Position numbers and translations under genes: made by a program. Below, one piece after another: positions 7,994 through 17,500 of a DNA stretch of 24,724 bases (within the stretch, counting starts at the first letter, position 1; each line of letters opens with the position of its first letter). Where the stretch lies: contig DASTWM010000172.1 of NCBI GenBank assembly GCA_035765855.1, forward strand, positions 1 through 24,724, in the 5' to 3' direction. Below the pieces are notes generated by a model. That model made no database searches. It worked only from the letters and a program-made list of their open reading frames with translations, and was not told the origin of the DNA. The stretch comes from DASTWM01 sp035765855. Its GTDB lineage: Bacteria > Chloroflexota > Chloroflexia > Chloroflexales > Roseiflexaceae.

Positions 7994-8824
7994 TTATCCG
8001 AATCGGCCAGTCACATATGCTTCGGTGATCGGGTTCTGTGGATTGGTAAAGAGCTGCTCGGTCGCGCTAACTTCGACCACATAGCCCGAGCGGTCGTCGT
8101 CCATCGTCATCATGACCGCTGTGTCGCTCGCGCGCGACGCCTGCTGCATGTTGTGCGTGACGATCACGATCGTGTAGTTACGCTTCAATTCGAGCATCAA
8201 CTCCTCAATCTTGAGCGTGGAAATGGGATCGAGCGCGGAGCACGGCTCATCCATCAGCAGCATCTCCGGCTGGGTCGCGATCGCGCGCGCAATGCACAGC
8301 CGCTGCTGCTGGCCGCCCGAAAGCCCCAGCGCCGATTGGTGCAGCTTATCTTTCACGTCGTCCCACAACGCGGCGGCGCGCAACGACGCTTCCACCAGAT
8401 CGTCAAGCTGTTTTTTGGGCATGCGCTCATACAGCTGCGGGCCAAACGCAACATTGCTGTAAATGCTTTGCGGAAACGGATTTGGCTTCTGGAAGACCAT
8501 GCCGATGCGCCTGCGCAGTTCGACACTGTCGATGGACGTGTCGTAGATGTTCTCGCCGTCGAACATGAGCCTGCCTGCCACCCGGAAGCCAGACACGCGG
8601 TCGTTCATGCGGTTAATGGAGCGCAGCAAGGTCGATTTACCGCAGCCAGATGGGCCAATAATGGCAGTGATTGACCGGGCCTTGATCGGCAGATTGAGGT
8701 CTTTGACGGCGCGAAAGGCACCGTAGAACAAACTCGCATTCTCAAATTGCAGCATGATCTCCTGCTCGCTGTCGGTTGATGCGATGGGCATCTGTTCTGC
8801 TGTTGGTAGCGGTGCTGACCGCAT
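7994..8824 (-). CDS. pstB: Phosphate ABC transporter ATPase PstB (proximal copy)
   Basis: The second ATPase of the operon, 276 residues. It has Walker A GPSGCGKST, Q-loop FQKPNPFPQSIYSNVAFG, signature LSGGQQQR, Walker B LLMDEP followed by CSALDP, and the VTHN switch histidine. The FQKPNPFP stretch and the GCGKS form are closest to canonical PstB, so this may be the main phosphate ATPase. ATG 8824 has an AAGGAG site 9 nt upstream; the conserved core begins at about residue 24 (MLQFENASLFYG), so a shorter form cannot be excluded. The pstA stop lies 6 nt upstream. Two pstB genes in tandem are known in some Chloroflexota, Firmicutes and cyanobacteria; whether the two ATPases pair as a heterodimer or replace one another is not visible here. 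Confidence 0.95.
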   Translation of the reverse strand: MRSAPLPTAEQMPIASTDSEQEIMLQFENASLFYGAFRAVKDLNLPIKARSITAIIGPSGCGKSTLLRSINRMNDRVSGFRVAGRLMFDGENIYDTSIDSVELRRRIGMVFQKPNPFPQSIYSNVAFGPQLYERMPKKQLDDLVEASLRAAALWDDVKDKLHQSALGLSGGQQQRLCIARAIATQPEMLLMDEPCSALDPISTLKIEELMLELKRNYTIVIVTHNMQQASRASDTAVMMTMDDDRSGYVVEVSATEQLFTNPQNPITEAYVTGRFG

Positions 8825-8830
8825 CTGAAC

Positions 8831-9802
8831 TTACTCCTTCTTGCGTCGGCTCGCGCGCGGCGCGCCCGATGTGCCGCGTAGTCGCCGTTCGAGCCTGCTG
8901 GTGAACAGGGCGGCTCCGATGTTGAGGAGCAGCACCATGATCAGCAGCACCGCCGCCGCGCCGTTCGCCACACTGTTCGCGTCGGTCAGGCCCGGCACGC
9001 CGACAATCTTCAGCACCCAGATATGGACCGCCAGCGTCTCGCCGGTTGCCAGCGGATTGAGGCTGTACTGCGCGTTTGGCGAAATCGTCGTTCCGGTGGT
9101 CAGAATCAGCGGCGCAGTTTCGCCGATAATGCGCCCGCCGGTCAGCACCATGGCCGTGACAATGCCGGGAACGGCGCTCGGCAGCACCGCTTTGCGAATC
9201 GTTTCCCACTGCGTGCCGCCGAGTGCCAGGCTGGCTTCGCGGTAGGAAGCCGGTACGCTGCGAATCGCATCCTCGGAAATGCGGACCATGAGCGGCAGGT
9301 TGAGCAGCGTGAGCGTGAGCGCGCCGCTGAGAATGCTGAAGCCGAACTGGAAATAACTCAAAAACACCACCGCGCCGAACACCCCGAACACCACTGACGG
9401 AACGCTTGATAATGCCTCGGTGCTGAAGCGGATGGCGCTTGTCAGGCGGCTCGGTTTGGCGTACTCGGCAAGGTAGATCGCCGCGCCGACGCCGAGCGGC
9501 GTGGTGATCAGCAGCGACAACACCAGCATATAGAGCGAGACAAAGATTTGCGGAGCAATGCCACCGCCTTCTTCAAAGAACGTTCCGCCCGTGGTCAGAA
9601 ACGTCCAACTGATCGCCGGCAGGCCAGCGCGCAACAGGATGAAGATCACGGCAAACAGCACCACGACCAGAAGGAGCGCGGCGGCTGACATAACGATAGT
9701 GGCGAGCAGATTCACCAGGTGCGCGCGCCGCCGGGCAGTGGGATTACGCAGGGCGGCCCGCGTTCGGCGCGCGGCGATATCATCACGAGCATCTGCACTC
9801 AT
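8831..9802 (-). CDS. pstA: Phosphate ABC transporter permease PstA
   Basis: An integral membrane permease of 323 residues that forms the phosphate channel with PstC. Six hydrophobic segments can be seen, the first at about residues 33-58. The ABC permease coupling loop (EAA loop) is SEDAIRSVPASYREASLALGGTQWETI at about 196-222, followed by the GRIIGETAPL stretch typical of PstA. The C-terminus is short and basic (RASRRKKE). The start overlaps the pstC stop as ATGA at 9799-9802, which indicates coupled translation of the two permease subunits. Confidence 0.95.
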   Translation of the reverse strand: MSADARDDIAARRTRAALRNPTARRRAHLVNLLATIVMSAAALLLVVVLFAVIFILLRAGLPAISWTFLTTGGTFFEEGGGIAPQIFVSLYMLVLSLLITTPLGVGAAIYLAEYAKPSRLTSAIRFSTEALSSVPSVVFGVFGAVVFLSYFQFGFSILSGALTLTLLNLPLMVRISEDAIRSVPASYREASLALGGTQWETIRKAVLPSAVPGIVTAMVLTGGRIIGETAPLILTTGTTISPNAQYSLNPLATGETLAVHIWVLKIVGVPGLTDANSVANGAAAVLLIMVLLLNIGAALFTSRLERRLRGTSGAPRASRRKKE

Positions 9803-10791
9803 GCGCCGCTCCTCATTTGATCGAATGCCGCTGACTCGTCATCATGAAGATTTTGCGGGTTGGCCCCTTCGGTAAGCCCTTGCTGTTGAATCGGTGCGGC
9901 GATGTGCTGCCGTGCTTTGCGTGAGGCGCTGGGCGCGCCGGGCTGACGGTTGGTAGCGATGCGCACAATCGTAATGAGTGCAAACGTGATCAACAGGAGC
10001 ATAAACGCAACCATGATCAATGCCGACCGGTGCGCCGCGCTGGTCGTCTCGGGGTACTGCGTCACAATCGCGGCGGGCATGGTCGTTGCGCCGGTGCCAA
10101 GATTCGCGGGAATCCGCGACGTGATGTTGCCGATCACCATCTGCACGGCCATGGTTTCGCCAATCGCGCGGCCAATGCCGAGAATCACAGCGGTGATAAT
10201 GCCGGAACGCGCGGCGGGTAGCAACACGCGCCAGATCATCTGCCAGCGCGTGGCTCCGACGGCCAGCGCGCCTTCACGCAGCGACTCGGGCAACGAGCGG
10301 ATGGCGTCCTCGGCGATGCTGACGATTGTCGGCTGAACCATGAAGATCAGCACGATCGAGGCGGCCAGAATGCCCTTGCCAAGGCCGACATGCAGCGCCT
10401 CGCGCACCCATGGCACCACAATAATCAGCCCAAGAAAGCCGTAGATCACTGATGGCAGCGACGCAAACAACTCGACCGTCGAGCGCAGCACGCGGCGCAC
10501 CGGCGGCGAGGCCACTTCCACCATGAAGAACGCAACCGCAATCGCGAGCGGCGCGCTGATGATCAGCGTAATCAGCGTCGTCATGATCGAGCCGTACAGC
10601 AGCGGAAGAATGCCGAATGTATCGGTGTTCTGATCCCAGGTCGGTGCTAAAAAGAATGTTGCCGGGCTGATATATCGAAACACCTGGAGGCCATTACCGC
10701 CGATAAACAGGACGAGCGCGGCGGTGCTGATCACCAGCAATGCCGCCGTGCTAAAGAAAAGAGATTGCGCCCAAATGCTTTTTCGAACCAT
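9799..10791 (-). CDS. pstC: Phosphate ABC transporter permease PstC
   Basis: The partner permease of PstA, about 330 residues from the ATG at 10791. The first membrane helix follows the basic MVRKSIWAQ start. The EAA loop is AEDAIRSLPESLREGALAVGATRWQ, and IGRAIGETMAVQMVIGN is the usual PstC substrate-path motif. The C-terminus carries an extra polar tail of about 45 residues after the last helix (from about RIATNRQPG), which is longer than usual. The frame is open back to a GTG at 10836, which would add 15 residues (MCLQCIRQL...); neither start has a convincing ribosome site, so the start is the uncertain part. About 70-115 nt separate it from the pstS stop. Confidence 0.93.
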   Translation of the reverse strand: MVRKSIWAQSLFFSTAALLVISTAALVLFIGGNGLQVFRYISPATFFLAPTWDQNTDTFGILPLLYGSIMTTLITLIISAPLAIAVAFFMVEVASPPVRRVLRSTVELFASLPSVIYGFLGLIIVVPWVREALHVGLGKGILAASIVLIFMVQPTIVSIAEDAIRSLPESLREGALAVGATRWQMIWRVLLPAARSGIITAVILGIGRAIGETMAVQMVIGNITSRIPANLGTGATTMPAAIVTQYPETTSAAHRSALIMVAFMLLLITFALITIVRIATNRQPGAPSASRKARQHIAAPIQQQGLTEGANPQNLHDDESAAFDQMRSGA

Positions 10792-10905
10792 ACACAACTG
10801 GTCTTTCGCTAGTTGCCGAATGCATTGCAAACACACGTATCGGTAACATCCTTATTCCCTCAGGATGCTCCCGATGGTAGCATAGTTTGTTACGATTCCT
10901 TGCAG

Positions 10906-11919
10906 TTATGACTCCATTGCCAGCGGAACGAACCCGAGCTTGCTGAAGATAGCGCTGTTCTGGAAGTCAGGACTGATGACGTAGTTCAGGAAGGCCGCCT
11001 TCACACCGGTCGGGTCGCCGGTGATGATCGCGTAGCCTGGGCCGCCAATCGGCCACTTGCCGGACTGGATGTTCTCCTTGGTCGGCGTAATGCCATCAAT
11101 CGCCAGCGACGCGATGCCGGGGTCCTGCAGGTAGGCAAAGCCCAGGTAGGAAATCGCGCCGGGGGTCTGCGCCACGGTCTGCTTGACGGTCTCGCTGTTG
11201 TCCTCCTCCGAGTCACCGGTCGCGAATTTGGTGTCATCGCCGCCAAACAGGAACCTGGCCATGTTGGCGCGCGTGCCGGAACCTTTGGCGCGGTTGATCA
11301 GCACGATCTGCTGGTCGTCGCCGCCCACGTCCTTCCAGTTGGTGACCTTGCCGCTGAAAATGTCCTGCAACTGCTGTTTGGTCAGGCTGGTGGCGCTGCC
11401 CGGTCCCTGCCTGTTCGCCACCGGCGCGAACGCCTGGATGGCGACCGGCACCTGAATGGCGCTGGCACAGTTCAGCTTCTGCTGCTCATCGGCGGAAAGC
11501 GGTACGTCGCTGTTGCCGATATCGACCTTGCCCTGGCAGACCTGGGTGCGCCCCGCGCCCGAGCCGCCCGCCGTAACCGTGATCCTGGCATTCGGATGCT
11601 GCTGCTGGAACTGCTGCGCGGCGGCCTGAATCAGCGGCAGCAGCGCCGAGGAGCCAGCAATCGTCAACTGCCCGCTGTCGCTCGTGTTCGGGAAGGGCGT
11701 CGGGGCCGTCACGCTCGCATTACTGCCCGAAGTTGTGTTCGTATTGCTGATGCTGCTGGTGTTGCTATTCGCGTTAGCAGCGTTCGCGTTTGCGTTTGCT
11801 GAGCCAGCATTGGTGCTTGCTGAGCCAGAATCTGTTGTTCCGCCACATGCAACCAGAACCGGAACCATGAGCATGAGCATGAGGAGCAATGTCCCGGCCT
11901 GTTTCACTTTTGAACCCAC
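10906..11919 (-). CDS. pstS: Phosphate-binding lipoprotein PstS
   Basis: The extracytoplasmic phosphate receptor of the Pst transporter, 337 residues. A type II signal peptide ends in LVAC, so Cys25 is the predicted lipidated residue. Residues 27-80 form a low-complexity linker rich in Asn, Ala, Ser and Thr, likely a flexible tether away from the membrane. The PBP-like domain then starts with LTIAGSSALLPLI; GGSGAGR and KGSGTRANMARF are the phosphate-contacting loops. The start codon is GTG at 11919, supported by a strong GAAGGAGG site 8 nt upstream. It is the first gene of the pst operon and lies behind a PHO-box-like repeat array, so it should be induced when phosphate is scarce. Confidence 0.95.
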   Translation of the reverse strand: MGSKVKQAGTLLLMLMLMVPVLVACGGTTDSGSASTNAGSANANANAANANSNTSSISNTNTTSGSNASVTAPTPFPNTSDSGQLTIAGSSALLPLIQAAAQQFQQQHPNARITVTAGGSGAGRTQVCQGKVDIGNSDVPLSADEQQKLNCASAIQVPVAIQAFAPVANRQGPGSATSLTKQQLQDIFSGKVTNWKDVGGDDQQIVLINRAKGSGTRANMARFLFGGDDTKFATGDSEEDNSETVKQTVAQTPGAISYLGFAYLQDPGIASLAIDGITPTKENIQSGKWPIGGPGYAIITGDPTGVKAAFLNYVISPDFQNSAIFSKLGFVPLAMES

Positions 11920-12228
11920 GTATGTTTCCTCCTTCAGATAATCGTCAGGTCTTCTGGTTCCTGAATGGAACCCACTGATATCTTATGCGAGGATTATTAA
12001 CGCGGCTGTAAACGTGTGTTAAGGGCGTGTTAACTCGCCGCGTAACGGGGATAACGAATGATGAGGAGCGCGCCCAGTCAGATTATCCCGGCGTGAACGG
12101 TTGCACTTGCGTCCATGGTTGTGTGGTGGAGGATTCATCGCGGCTGTTCAAGAAACAGTTCCATGCAGCGTAGATAAAGCCATCCTCTTTCAAGAAAGAC
12201 GCTCAGATTTCGATCATTGGCCCGTACG
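11920..12228. other. Intergenic region between pstS and the DsbA-like gene
   Basis: This 309-nt stretch holds the pstS leader, the PHO-box-like array and a -10 candidate in its left half. From about 12060 to 12228 I find only a 5-bp hairpin (CTGTT/AACAG near 12143-12157), which could sit at the 3' end of the DsbA-like transcript. No open frame with a ribosome site is seen. Confidence 0.5.
11991..12034 (-). promoter_or_regulatory. Candidate PHO box: four 11-bp direct repeats upstream of pstS
   Basis: On the minus strand four 11-mers follow each other without gaps: GTTAACACGCC, CTTAACACACG, TTTACAGCCGC and GTTAATAATCC. Each opens with a TTAACA-like core, so the cores recur on one face of the helix. 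This matches the architecture of PhoB/PhoP-family sites (11-bp direct repeats). Two further GTTA cores lie just upstream at 12055 and 12046 with looser spacing. Five nt downstream of the last repeat, TAAGAT (11980-11985) is a plausible -10 hexamer, with the box standing in for a -35. Confidence 0.72.
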
Positions 12229-12963
12229 CTATTTTGCGAGCGCGGTGTCGATGGTCTGCTGAAACACGCTGAACGGCTGCGCGCCGATCACCCGCGTTCC
12301 GTTAATGTCAAACGATGGCCGCCCACGAATGCCCACTTGCTGCGCGGCGCTGTAATCGTTTTGTACCGTCGTAAGGTGTTTGTGCGACTGCAAGCATGTG
12401 CTGAATAGTGCGCTGTCAAGGCCAAGATCCTTGGCAAACGTGATCAGCAGCGCGTCGAGGTCGTTGGTCGCGAACACGTCCTGCTGACGAGCATACAGCA
12501 TGTCATGCATCGGCCAGAACTGGCCCTGATCGCCCGCGCATTCGGACGCTTCGGCGGTGCGAACGGAGCCCGGCCCAAGCTGCAAAAGGTGGCGAAACAC
12601 AAATCTGACCTTGCCTGTGGCAATGTAGGCTTCGGCGATCTTCGGCTCGGTCTGCGTGGCGAACGCGTGGCATTCCGTGCAAAGAAAATCAGAAAAATCC
12701 TGCATGGTTACCGGCGCGTCGGCCCGCCCACGAAAATGATATCCCTCGGCGGTCACGCCCTGCTCAGCAGCCGCACCCGCACTTGTCGGCGCTGCTCCGG
12801 TGGGGTGAACGGCTGCAATGGCCGCCGGAGCAGCGGTGGGCGCTGTCTCCATGGTTGAGGGGCTGACACTCCCGCACGCGGCCAGCACGATGCTCAACAA
12901 GAATATGCTCCCAGTACGCCCCGGAGAGCGCCAGCTACGATCCCATTTAATACCATTGCGCAT
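12229..12963 (-). CDS. DsbA-like thioredoxin-fold lipoprotein
   Basis: A predicted thiol-disulfide oxidoreductase outside the membrane, 244 residues. A basic N-terminus and a hydrophobic stretch end in the lipobox LAAC (Cys30). An Ala/Thr/Pro-rich linker of about 40 residues follows, then the DSBA-type domain with active site CTEC (C95, C98) and the cis-proline loop RGRPSF (P216). Two other cysteines, C142 and C190, could form a second structural disulfide as in some Gram-positive BdbD/DsbA proteins. ATG 12963 is preferred over the ATG two codons earlier because the GGGAG site is 6 nt from it but abuts the earlier one. A TATAAT -10 lies about 40 nt upstream. It stands alone, so its substrates are unknown. 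Confidence 0.88.
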   Translation of the reverse strand: MRNGIKWDRSWRSPGRTGSIFLLSIVLAACGSVSPSTMETAPTAAPAAIAAVHPTGAAPTSAGAAAEQGVTAEGYHFRGRADAPVTMQDFSDFLCTECHAFATQTEPKIAEAYIATGKVRFVFRHLLQLGPGSVRTAEASECAGDQGQFWPMHDMLYARQQDVFATNDLDALLITFAKDLGLDSALFSTCLQSHKHLTTVQNDYSAAQQVGIRGRPSFDINGTRVIGAQPFSVFQQTIDTALAK

Positions 12964-13001
12964 GCCCATCTCCCTGTGCCAAACCCACTGATCGTGTGTT
13001 T

Positions 13002-13007
13002 ATTATA
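13002..13007 (-). promoter_or_regulatory. -10 element for the DsbA-like gene
   Basis: A perfect TATAAT on the minus strand, about 38 nt upstream of the ATG at 12963. The -35 region is poor (TGCTCA at a 16-nt spacing). Confidence 0.5.
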
Positions 13008-13190
13008 CGCTTCTCTCTGCGCCTGAGCATGGACGGCAAGGAACTTGCGCCTTAGATTGTCATAACGTAAGTAAATATTTTCATCAGCGTGGCGTACATC
13101 GGCTATACTATTTCCGATCAGGAATCACACGCGGTCGTCATTGTTCTGTGCAGCCGCATGTTGGCTGCCGATGATCCGCGCCAGAAAGGC

Positions 13191-14477
13191 ATGCACGTGG
13201 CTGACACAACCTTTGCACGCGAGGTTGCGCGTAACCTGCGGTGGAACTTTTCCGTCAATCTGCTGGACATTTCCTTTATCATGCTGGGCCTTGGCCTGGT
13301 CTCGCGCGAGACCGTCATTCCCTTGCTGGTCAGCAAACTCACGCCGTCAACAGTGGCGATTGGCCTGGTACCAGCGGTGTACAGTCTGGGCATGTATCTG
13401 CCGCAACTGGTCGGCGCGGGTTTCACGGCGGCCATGCCGCGCAAGAAACCATTTGTCGTGCTCGCAGGCATTGGCGAGCGGTTGCCATACCTGCTCGTTG
13501 GGATTGCAGTGGCGCTGCTGGCCGAGTCGTTCCCGACTGTGGCGCTTGGCGCGGTCGTGCTGCTGATCGGGTTTTCTGGTGCGTCGGCGGGATTTGCCAC
13601 GCCCGCCTGGTACGACATGATCGCGAAGGTCATTCCGGTGCAGCGGCGGGGTGTGTTCACGGGCCTGGGCCATGGACTCGGCGCGCTCATGGGTGTGGTT
13701 GGCGCGGCAGGCATCGGCATCATTCTGGAGCGCTGGTCCTACCCGACTGGCTTCGTGATCCTGTTCACGCTGGCGTTCGCGATGATGATCATTTCATGGA
13801 TTGGACTCATCCTGAACCGGGAACCGGCGAGCGCCAGCGTGCCTCCACCGACACCACTCATCCATTATCTGCGGCGGCTGCCAGCCATGCTGCGCAGCGA
13901 TCATAACTTCGCCCGCTATGTGGCCGCCATCGCGGTGGTGCGCGGCGGGGCCATGGCGACCGGCTTCTTTCTGGTCTACGGCACGGAGCGCTTTCAACTC
14001 AGTGGCGCGACCGTTGGCCTTCTGACGGGCGTGCTGATCGGCTCGCAGGCGCTGCTGAATCCGCTGTGGGGCGTGCTCGGCGACCGGCATGGGCATAAGC
14101 TGGTGCTCGTTGGCGGCGCGGTTGCCCTGGCGCTCAGCGCGATCACGGCCTTGCTGGCGGCCACATGGCTCTGGCTGGTGGCCGTCTTTCTGCTGCTGGG
14201 CGCGTTCCTGTCGGCTGACACAACCTCGTCGCTCAACATCATTCTGGAGTTTTGCAGCGACGAGGATCGACCAACCTATATCGGGCTGACCAACACGCTG
14301 CTGGCCCCGGTTACGGCGTTCGCGCCACTTGTGGGCGGGTGGCTGGCGGCGTGGCTCGGCTACCCGCCCATGCTCACCATTGCGGCGCTGCTCGCTGCTG
14401 TGGGGGCCGTGCTGCTGGCGCTGTGGGTGCGCGAACCTCGGCGGCGACCTGCCGAACTCAGCGCGCGCAGCACCTAA
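13191..14477 (+). CDS. Major facilitator superfamily transporter
   Basis: A membrane transporter of about 428 residues with twelve hydrophobic segments in two halves, separated by a central polar loop (about NREPASASVPPPT). The MFS loop 8-9 motif is visible as WGVLGDRHGHKLVLVGG, the C-half copy of GxxxDRxGRR. No substrate-specific motif is recognised. The start is uncertain: the frame opens at GTG 13089, but a TATACT hexamer inside that extension (13104-13109) could be its own -10. The conserved part begins at FAREVARNLRWNF. ATG 13191 is chosen; GTG 13197, with AGAAAGG 7 nt upstream, is an equally good candidate. The beta-galactosidase follows 84 nt later on the same strand, so the two may be co-transcribed and the substrate could be a galactoside, but that is inference. 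Confidence 0.87.
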   Translation: MHVADTTFAREVARNLRWNFSVNLLDISFIMLGLGLVSRETVIPLLVSKLTPSTVAIGLVPAVYSLGMYLPQLVGAGFTAAMPRKKPFVVLAGIGERLPYLLVGIAVALLAESFPTVALGAVVLLIGFSGASAGFATPAWYDMIAKVIPVQRRGVFTGLGHGLGALMGVVGAAGIGIILERWSYPTGFVILFTLAFAMMIISWIGLILNREPASASVPPPTPLIHYLRRLPAMLRSDHNFARYVAAIAVVRGGAMATGFFLVYGTERFQLSGATVGLLTGVLIGSQALLNPLWGVLGDRHGHKLVLVGGAVALALSAITALLAATWLWLVAVFLLLGAFLSADTTSSLNIILEFCSDEDRPTYIGLTNTLLAPVTAFAPLVGGWLAAWLGYPPMLTIAALLAAVGAVLLALWVREPRRRPAELSARST

Positions 14478-14561
14478 GCGCCTTGATGAGCAAAGCCATG
14501 CTATCATTGGCACAACTCATGTCACTGTCGCTGAGTTCTTTTGATAGCGGAGCTATTTGCA

Positions 14562-17500
14562 ATGAATGACACACGCAGCACGCAACGTCCCGATTGGGAA
14601 AACCAGGAAGTTCTTCACCGCAACCGCCTTCCAGCGCGGGCGCGCTTTACCAGCTACCCCGACGAAGCGAGCGCCCGCAGCGGCGCAGGTTCGCCATGGC
14701 AGCTTTCACTGAATGGCGAGTGGCAGTTCCACTACGCCGTGACGCCTGGTGAAGCGCCACCCGACTACGCCGCCGAGGCATGCGACGACGCCGGCTGGGA
14801 TCGGCTGCCGGTGCCGGGCAACTGGCAGATGCATGGCTACGGCCACCCGCACTACACCAATGTGCAGTATCCATTCGTGATCGACCCGCCGTATGTGCCG
14901 AGCGAGAATCCGACCGGCAGCTACCGCCGTCGCTTTGATCTGCCCGACGGCTGGAACGAGCGACGGTTGATACTGCGCTTCGATGGCGTCGATTCGGCGT
15001 TTGCGGTGCATCTCAACGGCCAGTACATCGGCTTTTCCAAGGGCAGCCGCGTTCCCGCCGAGTTCGATGTGACCGCGCAGGCCCGCGCTGGCGAAAATCT
15101 GCTGGCCGTGCAGGTGTATCAATGGAGCGACGGCAGCTACATTGAAGATCAGGATATGTGGTGGCTGTCGGGCATTTTCCGCGATGTGACGCTGCTGGCC
15201 GAGCCGCCAGTGGCGCTGTGGGATGTGCATGTCGATCCTGAGTTGCATGAAGCCATGCAGGCCGCGACGCTGCGGGTGCAGGCCACGCTCCATGCCAAGG
15301 ACCAGCAGGGCGCGCACCGCCTGGAGATGCGTCTGCTCGACGCGCGCGGTCGCCCGGTACCCAACGGCGAATCAGGCGCGGATGTCGAAGCTGACCCCGA
15401 CGGCATGCCAACCGTGGAACTGGCTGCTGAAATTACCGCGCCTCGGCTGTGGTCGGCGGACGATCCGTACCTGTATACGCTGCTGCTGACGCTGCGTGAC
15501 GCGCAGGGGAATGTTGTCGAGATCGTGCCGCAGATGGTCGGCTTCCGTCGTGTCGAGATCAAAGGCCACCAATTTCTCATCAACGGGCGGGCCATCAAGC
15601 TGCGCGGCGTCAATCGCCATGAGCATCATCCCGATTTTGGGCGGGCCGTGCCGCGCGAAACCATGCGCGAAGATGTGCTGCTGATGAAGCGCTACAACAT
15701 CAACACCGTGCGCACCAGCCATTATCCGCCGCACCCGTATTTCCTTGATTTGTGCGATGAATATGGCCTGTATGTGATCGACGAGGCCGATCTGGAATGT
15801 CATGGGCTGCTGTTTTCGCGCGAGCAGTTTTTCCTGAGCAGCGCGCCGGAATGGGAAGCTGCCTACGTGGACCGCATGGAGCGCATGGTCGAGCGCGACC
15901 GCAATCATCCTTCGATCATCATGTGGTCGCTCGGCAATGAATCGGGTTTTGGCACGAACCACGAGTCCATGGCGGCCTGGTGTCGCGCGAACGAGCCGAG
16001 CCGCCCGCTTCATTACGAAGGCGACCGCCATGGCAAGGTCAGCGATGTGATCAGCCAGATGTATACCTCGGTGCCGGATGTGGTTGCGTTTGGCGAGGGC
16101 GCGGGCGATGTTGGCGAGGACACCGGCTGGAAGGCGCGCGTGGCGCTGGATGAATATCGCGACAAACCGTTCTTTTTGTGCGAATACGCGCACGCCATGG
16201 GCAACGGGCCAGGCGCATTGATTGACTACTGGGATGCGTTCTGGCGCTACGACCGGCTGATCGGCGGCTGCGTGTGGGAATGGCTCGACCATGGCATCCG
16301 CACGGTCGCGCCGAACGGCTGCACGTATTTCGCCTACGGCGGCGACTTCGGCGACCAGCCGAACGACGACAATTTTGTGTGCGATGGCCTGCTGTTCCCC
16401 GACCGCACGCCCTCGCCGGGCCTGATCGAATACAAGAAGATGCTGGAGCCGGTGCTGGTGACAGTGGAAGAAAGCAATGCTAGCCGGGCGCGGCTTCGAG
16501 TGACGAACCGCTACGATTTTGTCACGCTCGACCACCTGCATCTTTCATGGCAGGTGACTGAAGATGGTGTTGTCGTCGCGGCGGGCAGCCTGCCCACGCC
16601 AGAAGTGCAGCCGGGCGCGTCGGCAAGCGTCGAGATCGCGTATGACCTGCCGGAACCAACGCCGGGCGCGGTGTATTATCTGACGGTGCGCTTCACGCTG
16701 GCCGAGGCAACCGCGTGGGCCGATGCTGGTCATGAGATCGCGTTTGCCCAATTCGAGCTTCCTATCGAAGCGCCTGCCGGGCCTGCGATTACGACAAGCA
16801 CAGCACCCATGCGCTGCCGCAAGGAAGGCGCGCACTTGCACATGGTTGTGGGCGAAACACTGCTTTCCTTCGATGCGGCGCGCGGCGTGATCGACCAGTG
16901 GCGCATCGCCGGGCAGCCGCTCATGCTGGCCGGCCCGCGCCTGAGCCTGTGGCGGGCCGCGATCGACAACGAGGCGCGCGGCAGCGGCGAGCAGGTGGTG
17001 AAGGAATGGCACAAGCGCTTCATTCACCTGGCGGATCACCGTCTGGAGGACATTGCATGCCAGCAACTCGACGACACGACGATGCGCGTCACGGTGCATA
17101 CGCGCGTCGCGCCGCCGGTGTACGAGGCCGCGTTCGATTGTCGCTATGAGTATATGATCCATGGCGACGGCAGCATGCTGCTGGAGGTGCAGGGCACGCC
17201 GCGCGGCGAATGGCCCACGACGCTGCCCCGCATCGGGCTGGAAATGACGCTGCCGGGCGCGCTCGACCATGTGACATGGCTGGGGCGCGGCCTGCACGAA
17301 AGCTACGCCGACAGCAAGCAATCCGCCCGCTTCGGCCTGTGGCATGCCAGCGTAGACGACATGTTCACGCCCTATGTGCGCCCGCAGGAAAACGGCAACC
17401 ACACCGATACGCGCTGGGTGGCGCTGCAAAGCGCTGGCGGAACCGGGCTGCTGGTCGTCGGCGCGCCGACGCTCGACTTCAGCGCCCATCGGTTTACGAC

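Noticed and set aside
7472..8674. Plus-strand open frame of 400 codons across both pstB genes
   Set aside because: It lies antisense to two certain ATPase genes; its two halves resemble each other only because the pstB genes are paralogues.
13794..14513. Minus-strand open frame of 239 codons opposite the MFS gene
   Set aside because: It is a Gln/Arg/His-rich antisense shadow of membrane-helix codons, with no ribosome site.
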